Below are positions 46,833 to 56,105 of a DNA stretch of 64,000 nucleotides, in pieces. Both the position numbers and the translations under genes were made by a program. The notes under the pieces are model-generated. The model did no database searches and had not been told where the DNA came from. It was given only the letters and a program-made list of their open reading frames with translations. Location: the NCBI RefSeq assembly GCF_041224545.1, contig NZ_JBGFGP010000177.1, positions 41,814-105,813 of the forward strand, in the 5' to 3' direction. The stretch is from Sedimentitalea sp041224545 (GTDB taxonomy: Bacteria; Pseudomonadota; Alphaproteobacteria; Rhodobacterales; Rhodobacteraceae). Within the stretch, counting starts at the first letter, position 1; each line of letters starts with the position of its first letter.

Positions 46833-47252
46833 CTAGGCGCCTATTCCGCCCCGGCGGATCATCGTGTCGGCCACATGCGCATAGGCCTTGCGCCAGGCCG
46901 CTTCGAGTTCCGGGGTAAGCTCGTCGCCCAACCCCTTGCGCAATGTCTCGATCAGGGCGTCGCCCATCGGTGCGAAATGTGCCGCTTCCACGCCCAGCGA
47001 CGCGTGCAACCTGCCCAGCCCAAGGTATTGCTGAGCACTGCTGGCATCATCGTTCAGCCGCGACAGGATAACGCTCAGCGTGGTCATGAATTTCATCCCC
47101 TGCCCCTCGATGTCTTCGCGAAACATGTCGCGCAGTTCCGGCGCGTGCCGGAACAGTGCCTGATAGAAATAACGCGGGTGATCGGTGAACTCGTCGCGCA
47201 ATCGCTGCAGGCTGGCGCGCACCAGATCCAGTTCGGTCCGTGACAATATCAT
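46833..47252 (-). CDS. Single-domain globin
   Basis: The start at 47252 gives 139 residues. PRYFYQALFRHAPELRDMF holds the B10 Tyr and CD1 Phe, and LGRLHASLGV the proximal F8 His, all in the order of the flavohaemoglobin-type single-domain globins. Such proteins bind O2 and detoxify nitric oxide. No reductase domain is fused. Confidence 0.88.
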   Translation of the reverse strand: MILSRTELDLVRASLQRLRDEFTDHPRYFYQALFRHAPELRDMFREDIEGQGMKFMTTLSVILSRLNDDASSAQQYLGLGRLHASLGVEAAHFAPMGDALIETLRKGLGDELTPELEAAWRKAYAHVADTMIRRGGIGA

Positions 47253-47335
47253 GTTATCTACCCCATCTGCGAGATGCAGAAAGGGTATCACGCCGATGGA
47301 TGCGCGAATTTGATCTGACCCCGTGTTTTCCCGGA

Positions 47336-47899
47336 TCAGCGCCCGAAGGTCAGGATACGGCTTTCCGTGACGACAAAATCCAGCGGCTGATCGGTCGGTT
47401 CGAGCGGCAAGGAGCCGGCCTCCTGCGCGTCAAAGGCAAAGCCGATGGCAAGCGTGGCGCGCCGGGACCGCAACCGTTCGAGCGTGCGATCATAGAACCC
47501 GCCCCCATATCCCAGCCGACCGCCTTTGGCGTCAAAGGCAACCAGCGGCACGATGAGCATCTCGGGTTCAAAGAAATCGTCATCTTGCGGCACCCGCGTG
47601 CCAAATGCGTTGTCGCGCAACGGCGTATCCGGTTCCCAGCGGCTGAATCGCAACGGTTGCGCAGCGGCCTCGATCACCGGAAGCCCGACCGGACCGTGCG
47701 CCGCCGCCTCGGCCATCGCAGGAAGCGGATCGATCTCGGTGCGGATCGGCAAATAGCCCGCGAGCGGCACCCCCCGATACCCGGCGAGCAGTTCCGAAAG
47801 CCGTCCGGCACCGGCCCCGTCCGCCGCATCGAACGCAGACTTGCGCCGGGCAAAGGCGGCCTTGCGCGCGGCGGTCTTGATGGCGGCCAGATCGCTCAT
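47336..47899 (-). CDS. 5-formyltetrahydrofolate cyclo-ligase
   Basis: The 187-residue protein shows the family motifs ALVPLVAFDAKGGRLGYGGGFYDRTL (quoted here as two adjoining parts) with the YGGGFYDR ATP-phosphate loop, and PIRTEIDPLP upstream. It converts 5-formyl-THF to 5,10-methenyl-THF, returning it to the one-carbon pool. The ATG overlaps the mgtE stop by 4 bases. Confidence 0.93.
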   Translation of the reverse strand: MSDLAAIKTAARKAAFARRKSAFDAADGAGAGRLSELLAGYRGVPLAGYLPIRTEIDPLPAMAEAAAHGPVGLPVIEAAAQPLRFSRWEPDTPLRDNAFGTRVPQDDDFFEPEMLIVPLVAFDAKGGRLGYGGGFYDRTLERLRSRRATLAIGFAFDAQEAGSLPLEPTDQPLDFVVTESRILTFGR

Positions 47900-49290
47900 A
47901 GCAAGACGATCCCCGCCAGCCCGAGAAACACGAAAAAGCCCACGACATCGGTTACCGTCGTCACGAAGGTGCCCGAGGCCAGCGCCGGGTCGACGCCCAT
48001 CCTGTCCATCGCCACCGGAATGACCGTGCCCGCCAGCCCGGCGACCACCAGGTTGACCACCATCGCAACGGCGATGACGTAACCGATCTGCGCCGAGCCG
48101 AACCAGATCAGGCCGACAACGCCCATGACCACGGCAAACACCACCCCGTTCAGCAGGCCCACCAGCACCTCGCGCCGGATCACCCGCCAGACGTTCGAAC
48201 CGGTCAGGTCGCGCGTCGCCAGCGAGCGCACGGCAACCGTCAGCGACTGTGTCCCGGCATTGCCGCCCATTGACGCGACAATCGGCATCAGCACCGCCAG
48301 TGCGACAAAGCGCGCCAGCGTGTCCTCGAACAGGGCAATCACCAGCGACGCGAGAATCGCGGTCAGCAGGTTCACGGCGAGCCAGGGAAGGCGACGCTTG
48401 ACGGTTTCCCCGACACTGTCCGAAAGCGAGCTTTCATCACCGACCCCGGCAAGGCGCATGATATCTTCCTCATGCTCTTCATCCAGGACCGCCATCGCAT
48501 CATCGATCGTGATCATGCCCGCCAGGCGCCCGTCATCATCCACCACCGGCGTTGAAATCAGGTGGTACTGGTTGAAGGCATAGGCCACGTCCTCTTCATC
48601 CTGGGTCGCCGGGATGACGGTGAACATGTCCTCGGTGATATCGAGCAACGGCGTCTCGCGCCGCGCGCCCATCAGCTTGCCAAGACTCACGTTGCCCACC
48701 GGGCGCATGCGCGGATCGACCAGGATCACGTGATAGAACTGTTCCGGCATGTGGTCGTTGCTGCGCATGTAGTCGATCGCCTGCCCGACATTCCAGTGCT
48801 CGGGCGCCATCACGACCTCGCGCTGCATCAGGCGGCCCGCCGAGCCCTCGGGATAGGACATCGCCTGCCTGACGGCGAGCCGGTCGGTCTCGTCAAGCGC
48901 GCCCAGAATCGCGTCCTGCTGTGGCTGCTCCAGATCCTCGATGAGATCGACGACATCATCGCTTTCGAGTTCGCGCACCGCTTCGGCCAGAACCTCGGGA
49001 TGCAGGATCGAGATCACGTCCTCGCGCAGGCCTTCGTCGAGTTCCGACAGGATGTCGCCGTCAAATTCACGGTCGTAGAGCCGGATCAGCCGGCCCCGGT
49101 CGAACGCGTTGAGCTGTTCGAGCAGGTCGGCGATGTCCGCCGCGTGCATCGGCTCCATCAACTCGATCAGCTTGGCCTGATCGTTGGTATCTACCGCATA
49201 GAGAATTCCCGCCACGGCCCGTGGATCAAGCTCGTAGGCCGAGTCGTCACGGAGCTGTTCTTCGGTGTCTTGTTCGACGTCATCAACCAT
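47896..49290 (-). CDS. mgtE: Magnesium transporter MgtE
   Basis: The start at 49290 gives 464 residues. The cytosolic N-domain (DIADLLEQLNAFDRGRLIRL) and two CBS domains (residues about 140-265) precede five membrane helices with GGNAGTQSLTVAVRSLA and the pore/metal segment. The N and CBS domains gate the channel by sensing cytosolic Mg2+. First gene of the mgtE-folate ligase pair. Confidence 0.95.
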   Translation of the reverse strand: MVDDVEQDTEEQLRDDSAYELDPRAVAGILYAVDTNDQAKLIELMEPMHAADIADLLEQLNAFDRGRLIRLYDREFDGDILSELDEGLREDVISILHPEVLAEAVRELESDDVVDLIEDLEQPQQDAILGALDETDRLAVRQAMSYPEGSAGRLMQREVVMAPEHWNVGQAIDYMRSNDHMPEQFYHVILVDPRMRPVGNVSLGKLMGARRETPLLDITEDMFTVIPATQDEEDVAYAFNQYHLISTPVVDDDGRLAGMITIDDAMAVLDEEHEEDIMRLAGVGDESSLSDSVGETVKRRLPWLAVNLLTAILASLVIALFEDTLARFVALAVLMPIVASMGGNAGTQSLTVAVRSLATRDLTGSNVWRVIRREVLVGLLNGVVFAVVMGVVGLIWFGSAQIGYVIAVAMVVNLVVAGLAGTVIPVAMDRMGVDPALASGTFVTTVTDVVGFFVFLGLAGIVLL

Positions 49291-49423
49291 GTACTGTCCC
49301 CCGCAATTGCCCCCTAGATAGAAGAAGCTGCTATCGGAAAACAATGACAATACCGCGATTTACGGCAAGAATTCGCTTCGCTACGCTCAGAGACCGAGTG
49401 TCGCCACACCACAGGAGCCAGAC

Positions 49424-50713
49424 ATGCAGGGAACCGTGATCCTCAAGGGGCAGGTGCTGTCTTTCATCGGCTCGCCCTTTGCCGATGCGCCGACAGATGC
49501 GGCAAGGCTGGACGAGGCCATCGCGCTCCGCGACGGACAGATTGACGCCATCGGCGACCTTGACGACCTGCAACGGCAGGCCCCCGGCGCAAGCGTGGTC
49601 GCCTATCCGGACAAGCTCATTACCGCCGGTTTCGTCGACGCCCATGTGCATTTCCCGCAGACCGCGATGATCGCAAGCTGGGGCAAGCGGCTGATCGATT
49701 GGCTCAACACCTATACCTTTCCCGAGGAGATGCGGTTCGGCGACGCCGCATATGCCGCAGAAATCGCGGCGCGGTATCTCGACCTGAGCGCCGCGCACGG
49801 CACCACGACCATGTGCAGCTTTGCCACCATCCACCCCGAAAGCGTCTCCGCCTTCTTTGCAGAGGCACAGCGGCGCAATCAGCGTGTTATCGCCGGCAAG
49901 ACCTGCATGGACCGCAATGCGCCGGACGGCCTGCGCGACACGGCGCAGACCGCCTATGATCAATCGCGCGCCCTGCTGGAAAAATGGCACGGGGTCGATC
50001 GCATATCCTATGCCATCACACCGCGCTTTTCCCCGACCTCGACGCCGGAACAGCTCGAAGCGATGGGCGCGCTCTGGGCCGAACATCCAGACTGTCTCAT
50101 GCAGACCCACCTGAGCGAGCAGGTGGACGAAATCGCCTGGGTGCACGACCTCTTTCCCAATGCGCGCGACTACCTCGATACCTACGAAGCGCATGGTCTG
50201 CTGGGCGAGCGCGGACTCTACGGCCATGCGATCCACCTGGAAGAGCGCGAGCGCGCCCGCCTGCGCGAAGTCGGGGCGGCGGTGGTCCATTGCCCCACGT
50301 CGAACACCTTCATCGGCTCGGGCCTGTTCGACCTGATGGGATTGATGCGCGAGGGTCAGACCATCGGGCTTGCCACGGATACCGGTGGCGGATCGTCCTT
50401 TTCAATGCTGCGCACGATGGCCGCCGCCTACGAGATCGGACAGTTGCGCGGAGTGGCGCTGCACGCGGCGCAGCTTCTGTGGCTGGCCACCGCCGGATCG
50501 GCCAGGGCGCTGCACATGACGGACAGGATCGGCAACCTGCGCCCCGGTATGGAGGCGGATCTGATCGTGCTCGACCTTGCCTCGACCCCCGCCATCGCAC
50601 AGCGGACGGCACGGGCCGAAGACATCTGGGAAGCCCTGTTCGCGACCATCATGATGGGCGATGACCGCGCGATCCACGATGTCTGGATCGGCGGTCAGAG
50701 CCGACGCGGCTAA
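49424..50713 (+). CDS. guaD: Guanine deaminase
   Basis: The 429-residue amidohydrolase carries the zinc site FVDAHVHFPQT, later MQTHLSEQVDEI, the conserved HCPTSNTFIGSGLF and the final TDTGGGSSFSML, all diagnostic of guanine deaminase. It converts guanine to xanthine. An 8-oxoguanine deaminase gene is directly convergent and overlaps its end by 4 bases. Confidence 0.95.
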   Translation: MQGTVILKGQVLSFIGSPFADAPTDAARLDEAIALRDGQIDAIGDLDDLQRQAPGASVVAYPDKLITAGFVDAHVHFPQTAMIASWGKRLIDWLNTYTFPEEMRFGDAAYAAEIAARYLDLSAAHGTTTMCSFATIHPESVSAFFAEAQRRNQRVIAGKTCMDRNAPDGLRDTAQTAYDQSRALLEKWHGVDRISYAITPRFSPTSTPEQLEAMGALWAEHPDCLMQTHLSEQVDEIAWVHDLFPNARDYLDTYEAHGLLGERGLYGHAIHLEERERARLREVGAAVVHCPTSNTFIGSGLFDLMGLMREGQTIGLATDTGGGSSFSMLRTMAAAYEIGQLRGVALHAAQLLWLATAGSARALHMTDRIGNLRPGMEADLIVLDLASTPAIAQRTARAEDIWEALFATIMMGDDRAIHDVWIGGQSRRG

Positions 50714-52050
50714 ATCTCGGCACCAATGCGGCGGGCCAGCTCGGTCTGACGCCGGATGGCCGCACCCAGGTCCAGTGTCGCAATCTGGCCGTCGGCGACG
50801 ATCTGCCGGCCTTCGACGAACAGGTATTTCACCCGCGTCGGCCCTGCCAGCAGCAGCGCCGCGGGATCCCAACTGCCCGCGCTTTCAACGCCGCTCGTGT
50901 CCCAGATCGCGATATCCGCGCGTTTGCCCACGGCAAGACGCCCGCAATCGTGGCGCCCCAGCACATCCGCGCCGCCACGGGTGGCGATCTCCAGAGCCTC
51001 GCGCGCGCTCATCGCGTCGGCTCCGCCTGCGACGCGTTGCAACAGCATCGCCATCCGGGCCTCGGAAACGAGGTTGCCGGAATCGTTGCTTGCCGACCCA
51101 TCCACGCCGATCCCCACCGGCACGCCGGCATCCCGCATCGCCCGCACCGGGGCAATTCCGCTGCCAAGACGGCAATTGGAACAGGGACAATGCGCCACGC
51201 CTGTGTGCGATCGCGCAAACAGGTCGATTTCCTGACCGTCCAGCTTGACGCAATGCGCATGCCAGACATCCGGCCCAATCCAGCCGAGTTCCTCGGCATA
51301 TTGCCCCGGACGACAGCCGAAATTGGCTTCGGAATAGGCGATATCCTCGTCATTCTCGGCAAGGTGGGTGTGCAGCATCACCCCCTTGTCGCGCGCGAGC
51401 AGCGCCGCGTTGCGCATCAGATCGCGGCTCACCGAAAAGGGAGAGCAGGGCGCGATGCCGACCCGGCACATTGCCCCCTCGCCCGCGTCATGATGGGCAT
51501 CGATCACGCGGATGCAATCTTCGAGGATTCCCGCCTCGTCTTCGACCAGCATATCCGGCGGCAGGCCGCCGTCGCTCTCGCCGATGCTCATCGCGCCGCG
51601 CGTCGGGTGAAACCGCAGACCAAGTTCCGAGGCCGCCGCAATCGTGTCATCGAGCCGTGCGCCGTTGGGATAGAGATAGAGGTGATCCGATGACAGCGTG
51701 CAACCGGACAGCGCCAGTTCGGCCAACCCGACCTGCGCCGAAACGAACATCTCTTCGGGGCCGAAGCGCGCCCAGATCGGATACAGCGTCTTGAGCCAGC
51801 CGAAGAGCAGCGCATCCTGAGCGCGGGGCACCGCGCGCGTCAGGGTCTGATAAAGATGATGATGGGTGTTCACCAACCCCGGTGTCACCACACATCCCGA
51901 TGCCTCATGCACCGCGCCGTCGCTTTTCAGACCGTGCCCGATCTCGGTGATGAGCCCGTCGCATATGCGGATATCGGCACCGGCAAGCTCCCGGCGCGCA
52001 TCATCCATGGTAAGCACCGTATCCGCGTTCCGGATCAGGATTTCGGGCAT
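50710..52050 (-). CDS. 8-oxoguanine deaminase (ATZ/TRZ-type amidohydrolase)
   Basis: The start at 52050 (MPEILIRNADTVLTMDD) gives 446 residues. Zinc ligands are in LVNTHHHLYQTLTRAV, HTHLAEN, HAHCVKLDG and GVDGSASND; the segment CPCSNCRLGSGIAPV (with HCPCSNCRLGSG) is typical of 8-oxoguanine deaminases. It would detoxify oxidised guanine to urate-type product. The end overlaps guaD tail to tail. A 9-bp inverted repeat begins 10 bases upstream of its ATG. Confidence 0.88.
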   Translation of the reverse strand: MPEILIRNADTVLTMDDARRELAGADIRICDGLITEIGHGLKSDGAVHEASGCVVTPGLVNTHHHLYQTLTRAVPRAQDALLFGWLKTLYPIWARFGPEEMFVSAQVGLAELALSGCTLSSDHLYLYPNGARLDDTIAAASELGLRFHPTRGAMSIGESDGGLPPDMLVEDEAGILEDCIRVIDAHHDAGEGAMCRVGIAPCSPFSVSRDLMRNAALLARDKGVMLHTHLAENDEDIAYSEANFGCRPGQYAEELGWIGPDVWHAHCVKLDGQEIDLFARSHTGVAHCPCSNCRLGSGIAPVRAMRDAGVPVGIGVDGSASNDSGNLVSEARMAMLLQRVAGGADAMSAREALEIATRGGADVLGRHDCGRLAVGKRADIAIWDTSGVESAGSWDPAALLLAGPTRVKYLFVEGRQIVADGQIATLDLGAAIRRQTELARRIGAEI

Positions 52051-52059
52051 GTTCGTCTC

Positions 52060-52097
52060 CACACTTCTGATATGGCCCGGTTCGGATGAGAAGTGTG
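52060..52097. promoter_or_regulatory. 9-bp inverted repeat just upstream of the 8-oxoguanine deaminase gene
   Basis: CACACTTCT (52060-52068) mirrors AGAAGTGTG (52089-52097) across 20 bases. The inner arm ends 10 bases upstream of the ATG, so it covers the 5' untranslated leader of the transcript. An operator or a leader hairpin are both possible. Confidence 0.5.
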
Positions 52098-52108
52098 AAC
52101 GCGCGCCA

Positions 52109-52146
52109 ACAGAAAACGGGCAAAGGACTTGGCGCGCCCGTTCTGT
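52109..52146 (-). terminator. Stem-loop after hisN, probable terminator
   Basis: On the minus strand ACAGAACGGGC pairs with GCCCGTTTTCTGT, an 11-bp stem with a 2-base bulge at the TT run. It begins 23 bases beyond the hisN stop. It may also protect the deaminase leader from read-through. Confidence 0.5.
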
Positions 52147-52168
52147 GTAACGCCAGTTGCCCTGCGGC

Positions 52169-52981
52169 TCAAGCCTCGGCGGTGGCAAGCATCGCCAACG
52201 CGGCAGCGTGAATGTCGGGGTTGGCGGCGGCGATGACCCGGCCACCCAGATGCGCGGGTTCGCCCCGCCAGTTGGTCACGACGCCGCCAGCGGCCTCGAT
52301 CACCGCGATGGGACCCTGAATGTCATAAGCGCTGAGGCCCGCTTCGATCACCAGGTCGATCTGCCCCGCCGCCAGCAGGCCGAGAGCATAGCAATCGAGC
52401 CCGTACCGGGTGAGCTTGACCCGCGCCGCCACGGCCTCGAACGCCGCACGCTCGGTCGGCGTCCCGATCTCGGGGAAGGTGGTAAACAGGATCGCCTGAT
52501 CGAGATCGTGCGTGTCTCTCGTCGCCAGTTCAACAGTGCCCAAGGGGCCGACCAATTCGGAAACGCGCGATCCGCCATCGCCTTTTGCGCCGATAAAGCG
52601 TTCGCGCGTATAGGGTTGATCTATGATTCCGAGTGTCGGACCGTTCTCGTCCGACAGGGCGATCAGGACACCCCAGGTCGGTGTCCCGCTTATGAAGGCG
52701 CGGGTGCCGTCAATCGGATCGAGCACCCACTCCCGTCCTGACGTGCCCTCCTGACGCCCGAACTCTTCTCCCCAGATACCATCCTGAGGCCGGTGCAAGG
52801 TCAGCAGATCACGCATCGCCTGTTCTGCAGCACGATCCGCCACCGTGACCGGATCAAATCTCGCACTTTCCTTGCTCTGCGCCACAAGCCCGGCCTGCCG
52901 GAAATATGGCATGATTGCGGTACGCGCCGCGTCCGCAAGCAGATGCGCAAGGGCAAGGTCTGAAAGTGTCGCAGAGGTCAT
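52169..52981 (-). CDS. hisN: Histidinol-phosphatase, inositol monophosphatase family
   Basis: The start at 52981 (MTSATLSDLALAHLL) gives 270 residues. Metal ligands are in WGEEFGRQ, WVLDPIDGTRAFISG and the C-terminal YDIQGPIAVIEAAGG, where DIQGP and the GTPTWG following the DPIDGT motif are characteristic of the HisN branch. It dephosphorylates L-histidinol phosphate. Other IMPase substrates cannot be excluded. Confidence 0.88.
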   Translation of the reverse strand: MTSATLSDLALAHLLADAARTAIMPYFRQAGLVAQSKESARFDPVTVADRAAEQAMRDLLTLHRPQDGIWGEEFGRQEGTSGREWVLDPIDGTRAFISGTPTWGVLIALSDENGPTLGIIDQPYTRERFIGAKGDGGSRVSELVGPLGTVELATRDTHDLDQAILFTTFPEIGTPTERAAFEAVAARVKLTRYGLDCYALGLLAAGQIDLVIEAGLSAYDIQGPIAVIEAAGGVVTNWRGEPAHLGGRVIAAANPDIHAAALAMLATAEA

Positions 52982-53045
52982 GGCAGGCAACTGCCAGCCC
53001 TCTGCGGGAAATGCAAGCGTGTCTTCGTCCGGATCAATTTTCGGA

Positions 53046-53417
53046 TCAGGCGACGTCGCTCAGCACGCGGGCCAGTTCAAACAACCTGCGGCGCTGGTTC
53101 TCCGGGATCGCGTAGTAGGAGCGCACAAGGTCGAGCGCCTCCTTATCACCCATGAGATCGGTCGGGACCATCGACTTGTCACCCTCGGCCCGCTCCGCCT
53201 CTTCGAGACCTTCAAAAAAGAAGCTTACCGGAACGTCCAGTGCGTCCGCGATGTCCCAGAGGCGGGATGCGCTGACGCGGTTGGCCCCGGTTTCGTATTT
53301 CTGAATCTGCTGAAACTTGATTCCGACCTGCTCGGCCAACTGCTGTTGTGTCATGCCGATCAACCATCGACGGTGACGAACGCGCTTTCCCACATGCACA
53401 TCTACAGGGTGAGTCAT
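53046..53417 (-). CDS. XRE-family transcriptional regulator
   Basis: The start at 53417 gives 123 residues. The helix-turn-helix spans VGKRVRHRRWLIGMTQQQLAEQVGIKFQQIQKYE (in parts, residues 8-42), the phage-repressor type common in alphaproteobacteria, followed by a short acidic C-terminal extension. It lies 64 bases upstream of hisN on the same strand. Target genes are unknown; autoregulation from the upstream AT-rich region is likely. Confidence 0.88.
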   Translation of the reverse strand: MTHPVDVHVGKRVRHRRWLIGMTQQQLAEQVGIKFQQIQKYETGANRVSASRLWDIADALDVPVSFFFEGLEEAERAEGDKSMVPTDLMGDKEALDLVRSYYAIPENQRRRLFELARVLSDVA

Positions 53418-53756
53418 ACATTTCTCCTTTTCAAAACTAATTAACATTCAGGCGCGACCGCTGGTTTCAACCATGACGGCTGGCACAGTCAACACGTGCA
53501 AGCCCGCCTTGGCCAGACCCGAACCACTCCACGGCGCTGATACTAAGGGCTTTTGAGTTGAATTCAAGACAAGCAACTCCCGGTAAGCGGGAAGTGACTT
53601 CTGGCTAAAGTTGTATTTGTGCCTCTTTGGAAACAGATCCTGACGTGACTGCAATTGCCCGGCTTGAGATCAGGCCGACTATCGAATTCCCTGCACGACA
53701 CGTTTAACTTGTCTTCAACATTCACCTTAAACCTTCGCAAACACAAGGATTTTGAT
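53418..53756. other. Divergent intergenic region with probable promoters
   Basis: The 339 bases separate the XRE regulator and the quinone oxidoreductase. The zone near 53430-53445 (AAACTAATTAACATTC) is AT-rich and fits the promoter of the regulator; another AT-richer stretch near 53700-53750 precedes the oxidoreductase. No gene, tRNA or clear repeat is seen. Confidence 0.5.
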
Positions 53757-54716
53757 ATGCTCGCCTATCACATAGCAACCAAGGGGGGTGTAGCAGAGCT
53801 TGCGGAAATCCCGGTTCCCGATCCCGGAACCGGCCAGATCCAGGTCCGCGTGATGGCCTGCGGATTGAACTTCGCCGACCTGCTGACACAAAAAGGCACG
53901 TATCAGGATATTCCCGACGCACCGTTTACGCTTGGGATGGAATTGTCGGGAATCGTCACGAAAACAGGCGATTCGGTGGACAATCTCTCAGAGGGTGATC
54001 GCGTCGCTGTCTTCTCGGGTCAGGGTGGTTTGGCAGAATTCGGCGTGTTCGACGCCGCGCGCGCAATTACGATTCCCGACAGCATGAGCTTTGATCACGC
54101 GGCCGCGTTGCAGATCGCCTATGGCACCAGCCACCTGGCACTGGCGCACCGCGCGCGCCTCCAAGCGGGCGAAACACTGCTGGTCACCGGAGCCGCCGGG
54201 GGCGTCGGTCTGACCGCTGTCGAGATCGGCAAGTTGATGGGGGCGACCGTGATTGCCCATGCCCGGGGCGCGGACAAGCTCGATGTCGCGCGCGCGGCGG
54301 GTGCGGATCACCTGGTGGAAGATTCCGAGGATCTGCGCGCACGTGTGCTGGACCTGGGCGGGGCCGATGTCGTCTATGATGCGGTCGGCGGCGCCGCCTT
54401 CAAGGCTGCATTCAGGGCGTGCAAGCCCGAGGGACGGCTGTTGCCGATCGGCTTTGCCAGCGGCGAAGTGCCGCAAATTCCGGCCAACCACCTGCTGGTC
54501 AAGAACCTGTCGGTCCTGGGGTTCTATATCGGTGGCTATATGAAGTTCCGCCCGGACCTCGTGCGCGACAGCTTCCGGCAACTCATCGACTGGCACAGTG
54601 CCGGGCGGCTGCATCCGCATGTCAGCCACAGCCTGCCTCTGAGCAAGGTGGCCGAGGGGATGGAACTGCTGCGCAGTCGCAAATCCACCGGCAAGGTGGT
54701 GATCCACCCCGACTGA
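53757..54716 (+). CDS. Quinone oxidoreductase-like MDR-family protein
   Basis: The ATG at 53757 gives 319 residues. FADLLTQKGTYQ and GMELSGIV mark the GroES-like domain, and VTGAAGGVGLTAVEIGK is the NADPH-binding Gly-rich loop of the medium-chain reductase family. Zinc ligands of alcohol dehydrogenases are absent, as in quinone oxidoreductases. It reduces quinones or enones with NADPH; substrate unknown. Confidence 0.92.
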   Translation: MLAYHIATKGGVAELAEIPVPDPGTGQIQVRVMACGLNFADLLTQKGTYQDIPDAPFTLGMELSGIVTKTGDSVDNLSEGDRVAVFSGQGGLAEFGVFDAARAITIPDSMSFDHAAALQIAYGTSHLALAHRARLQAGETLLVTGAAGGVGLTAVEIGKLMGATVIAHARGADKLDVARAAGADHLVEDSEDLRARVLDLGGADVVYDAVGGAAFKAAFRACKPEGRLLPIGFASGEVPQIPANHLLVKNLSVLGFYIGGYMKFRPDLVRDSFRQLIDWHSAGRLHPHVSHSLPLSKVAEGMELLRSRKSTGKVVIHPD

Positions 54717-54719
54717 GGC

Positions 54720-55601
54720 TCAGCCAGCCATCTTCAGCCGCGTGCGCGGCGCCATGTCTGCAAAGGCCACGCGCAACAGCCCTGCCAGCGCCTCGGGCAC
54801 CTCGCCCGACGCACTGTCTCCGCCGTAGAAATTGATATGGTTCACCGGCAAGGGCGGCAGCGCGCCGCCATGCTGGATCACCTCCAGATGCGGCGGCTGC
54901 GTGCCATCCAGAGCGACCATGACCGCGAGGTCCGCCGCCACCGTCGCCTCGATGGTGCGGTCCGAGTCGCTGTCGAGCGCCGAATCCCAGTCGATCCCCG
55001 CCCCTTCCAGAGCCCGCAACACGATCGGCCGAAAGCTGCAACTGCGTCCCTGGGCAAGACCCAGAGGATTCTTTCGCCACGCCGCCCCGCCGGGTGCGCC
55101 GACCCAGACCAGCGGGACCGAGGTCAGCCCCTCGGCCCCCGACACTATCTCGGCCTCGGTCGTCAGGATCATGTGGCATTCGCCACGCTCGAACCGGGAT
55201 TTCAGATCGCGACTGTTGCCGGTCACCAGCTGGACCCTCATGCGGGGATAAGCCGCGTGAAACTGCTGCATCACGCGCGGGATCGCCGGATAAACGATGT
55301 CATGCGGGACCCCCAGAACGATCTCGCCTTCAAAGGCCTGATCGGTCAGACGCGTGATCAGCTCATCATTCAGGACCACCATACGACGGGCATAGGTCAG
55401 AAGCTGTTCGCCGGACGCGGTCAGCGCCACAGTGCGGCCCGTCCGGTCGAGCAGTTCCAGGTCGAGCAGTTCCTCCAGTCGCTTGAGCTGCATAGACACC
55501 GCAGATTGGGTCAGGTTCAAAACCCCGGCCGCGCGGGTCACACCACCGGTATCGGCGACAGCCACGAATGAGCGCAGCGTGGTTATATCGAGATTTCGCA
55601 T
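54720..55601 (-). CDS. LysR-family transcriptional regulator
   Basis: The start at 55601 gives 293 residues. The helix-turn-helix (TLRSFVAVADTGGVTRAAGVLNLTQSAVSMQLKRLE, shown here only by its ends, residues 7-42) is standard. The effector domain has EGEIVLGVPHDIVYPAIP. It is convergent with the oxidoreductase gene (3 bases between stops) and divergent from DUF1127. Ligand unknown. Confidence 0.9.
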   Translation of the reverse strand: MRNLDITTLRSFVAVADTGGVTRAAGVLNLTQSAVSMQLKRLEELLDLELLDRTGRTVALTASGEQLLTYARRMVVLNDELITRLTDQAFEGEIVLGVPHDIVYPAIPRVMQQFHAAYPRMRVQLVTGNSRDLKSRFERGECHMILTTEAEIVSGAEGLTSVPLVWVGAPGGAAWRKNPLGLAQGRSCSFRPIVLRALEGAGIDWDSALDSDSDRTIEATVAADLAVMVALDGTQPPHLEVIQHGGALPPLPVNHINFYGGDSASGEVPEALAGLLRVAFADMAPRTRLKMAG

Positions 55602-55723
55602 ATCACATTCCCTGATGCGTGTCCTAACAAACATTGGCTTTCATCATGGATCATAGTTGCACATACATCAAGGCAATTGATCGAACGGCGACAATCCATC
55701 GCAAACATGAAAGGACACGGATC

Positions 55724-55933
55724 ATGGCCAATATTTCCATACCCGCTCATCTGCGCCGCTCGCGCAGCACACTCATGTCCCGGATGGCGCGGCGGCTGGG
55801 TCTCTGGCGACAGCGCCGGGCGCTCGCGCGGCTCGATGACGCGGCCCTCGAAGATATCGGCGTCACCCGCCGCGAAGCCGAGGCAGAAGCCCGCCGTCCG
55901 GTGTGGGATGCACCGGCAAACTGGCGTCTCTGA
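55724..55933 (+). CDS. DUF1127 family protein
   Basis: The ATG at 55724 has AAGGACACGG upstream and gives 69 residues. RRALARLDDAALEDIGVTRREAEAEA is the DUF1127 core (quoted in parts). Arginine-rich DUF1127 proteins affect RNA turnover and phosphate metabolism in alphaproteobacteria. It is preceded by an AT-rich promoter-like stretch and divergent from the LysR gene. Confidence 0.9.
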   Translation: MANISIPAHLRRSRSTLMSRMARRLGLWRQRRALARLDDAALEDIGVTRREAEAEARRPVWDAPANWRL

Positions 55934-56105
55934 GCCTGCGGAACGCCATCGGCGCAAACGCTTCCGTCCCGCCGCAGGTTTACTCGAATTTCCGCAATCG
56001 ATTCCGTCGGATTCACTTGAAAAAGCCCGCTGCGGGTACAATATTCGAAGAGAAAGCTGTCGGACCGATCCGGCGGCACCTTTTTGATATGAACGGAGAC
56101 CTTGA

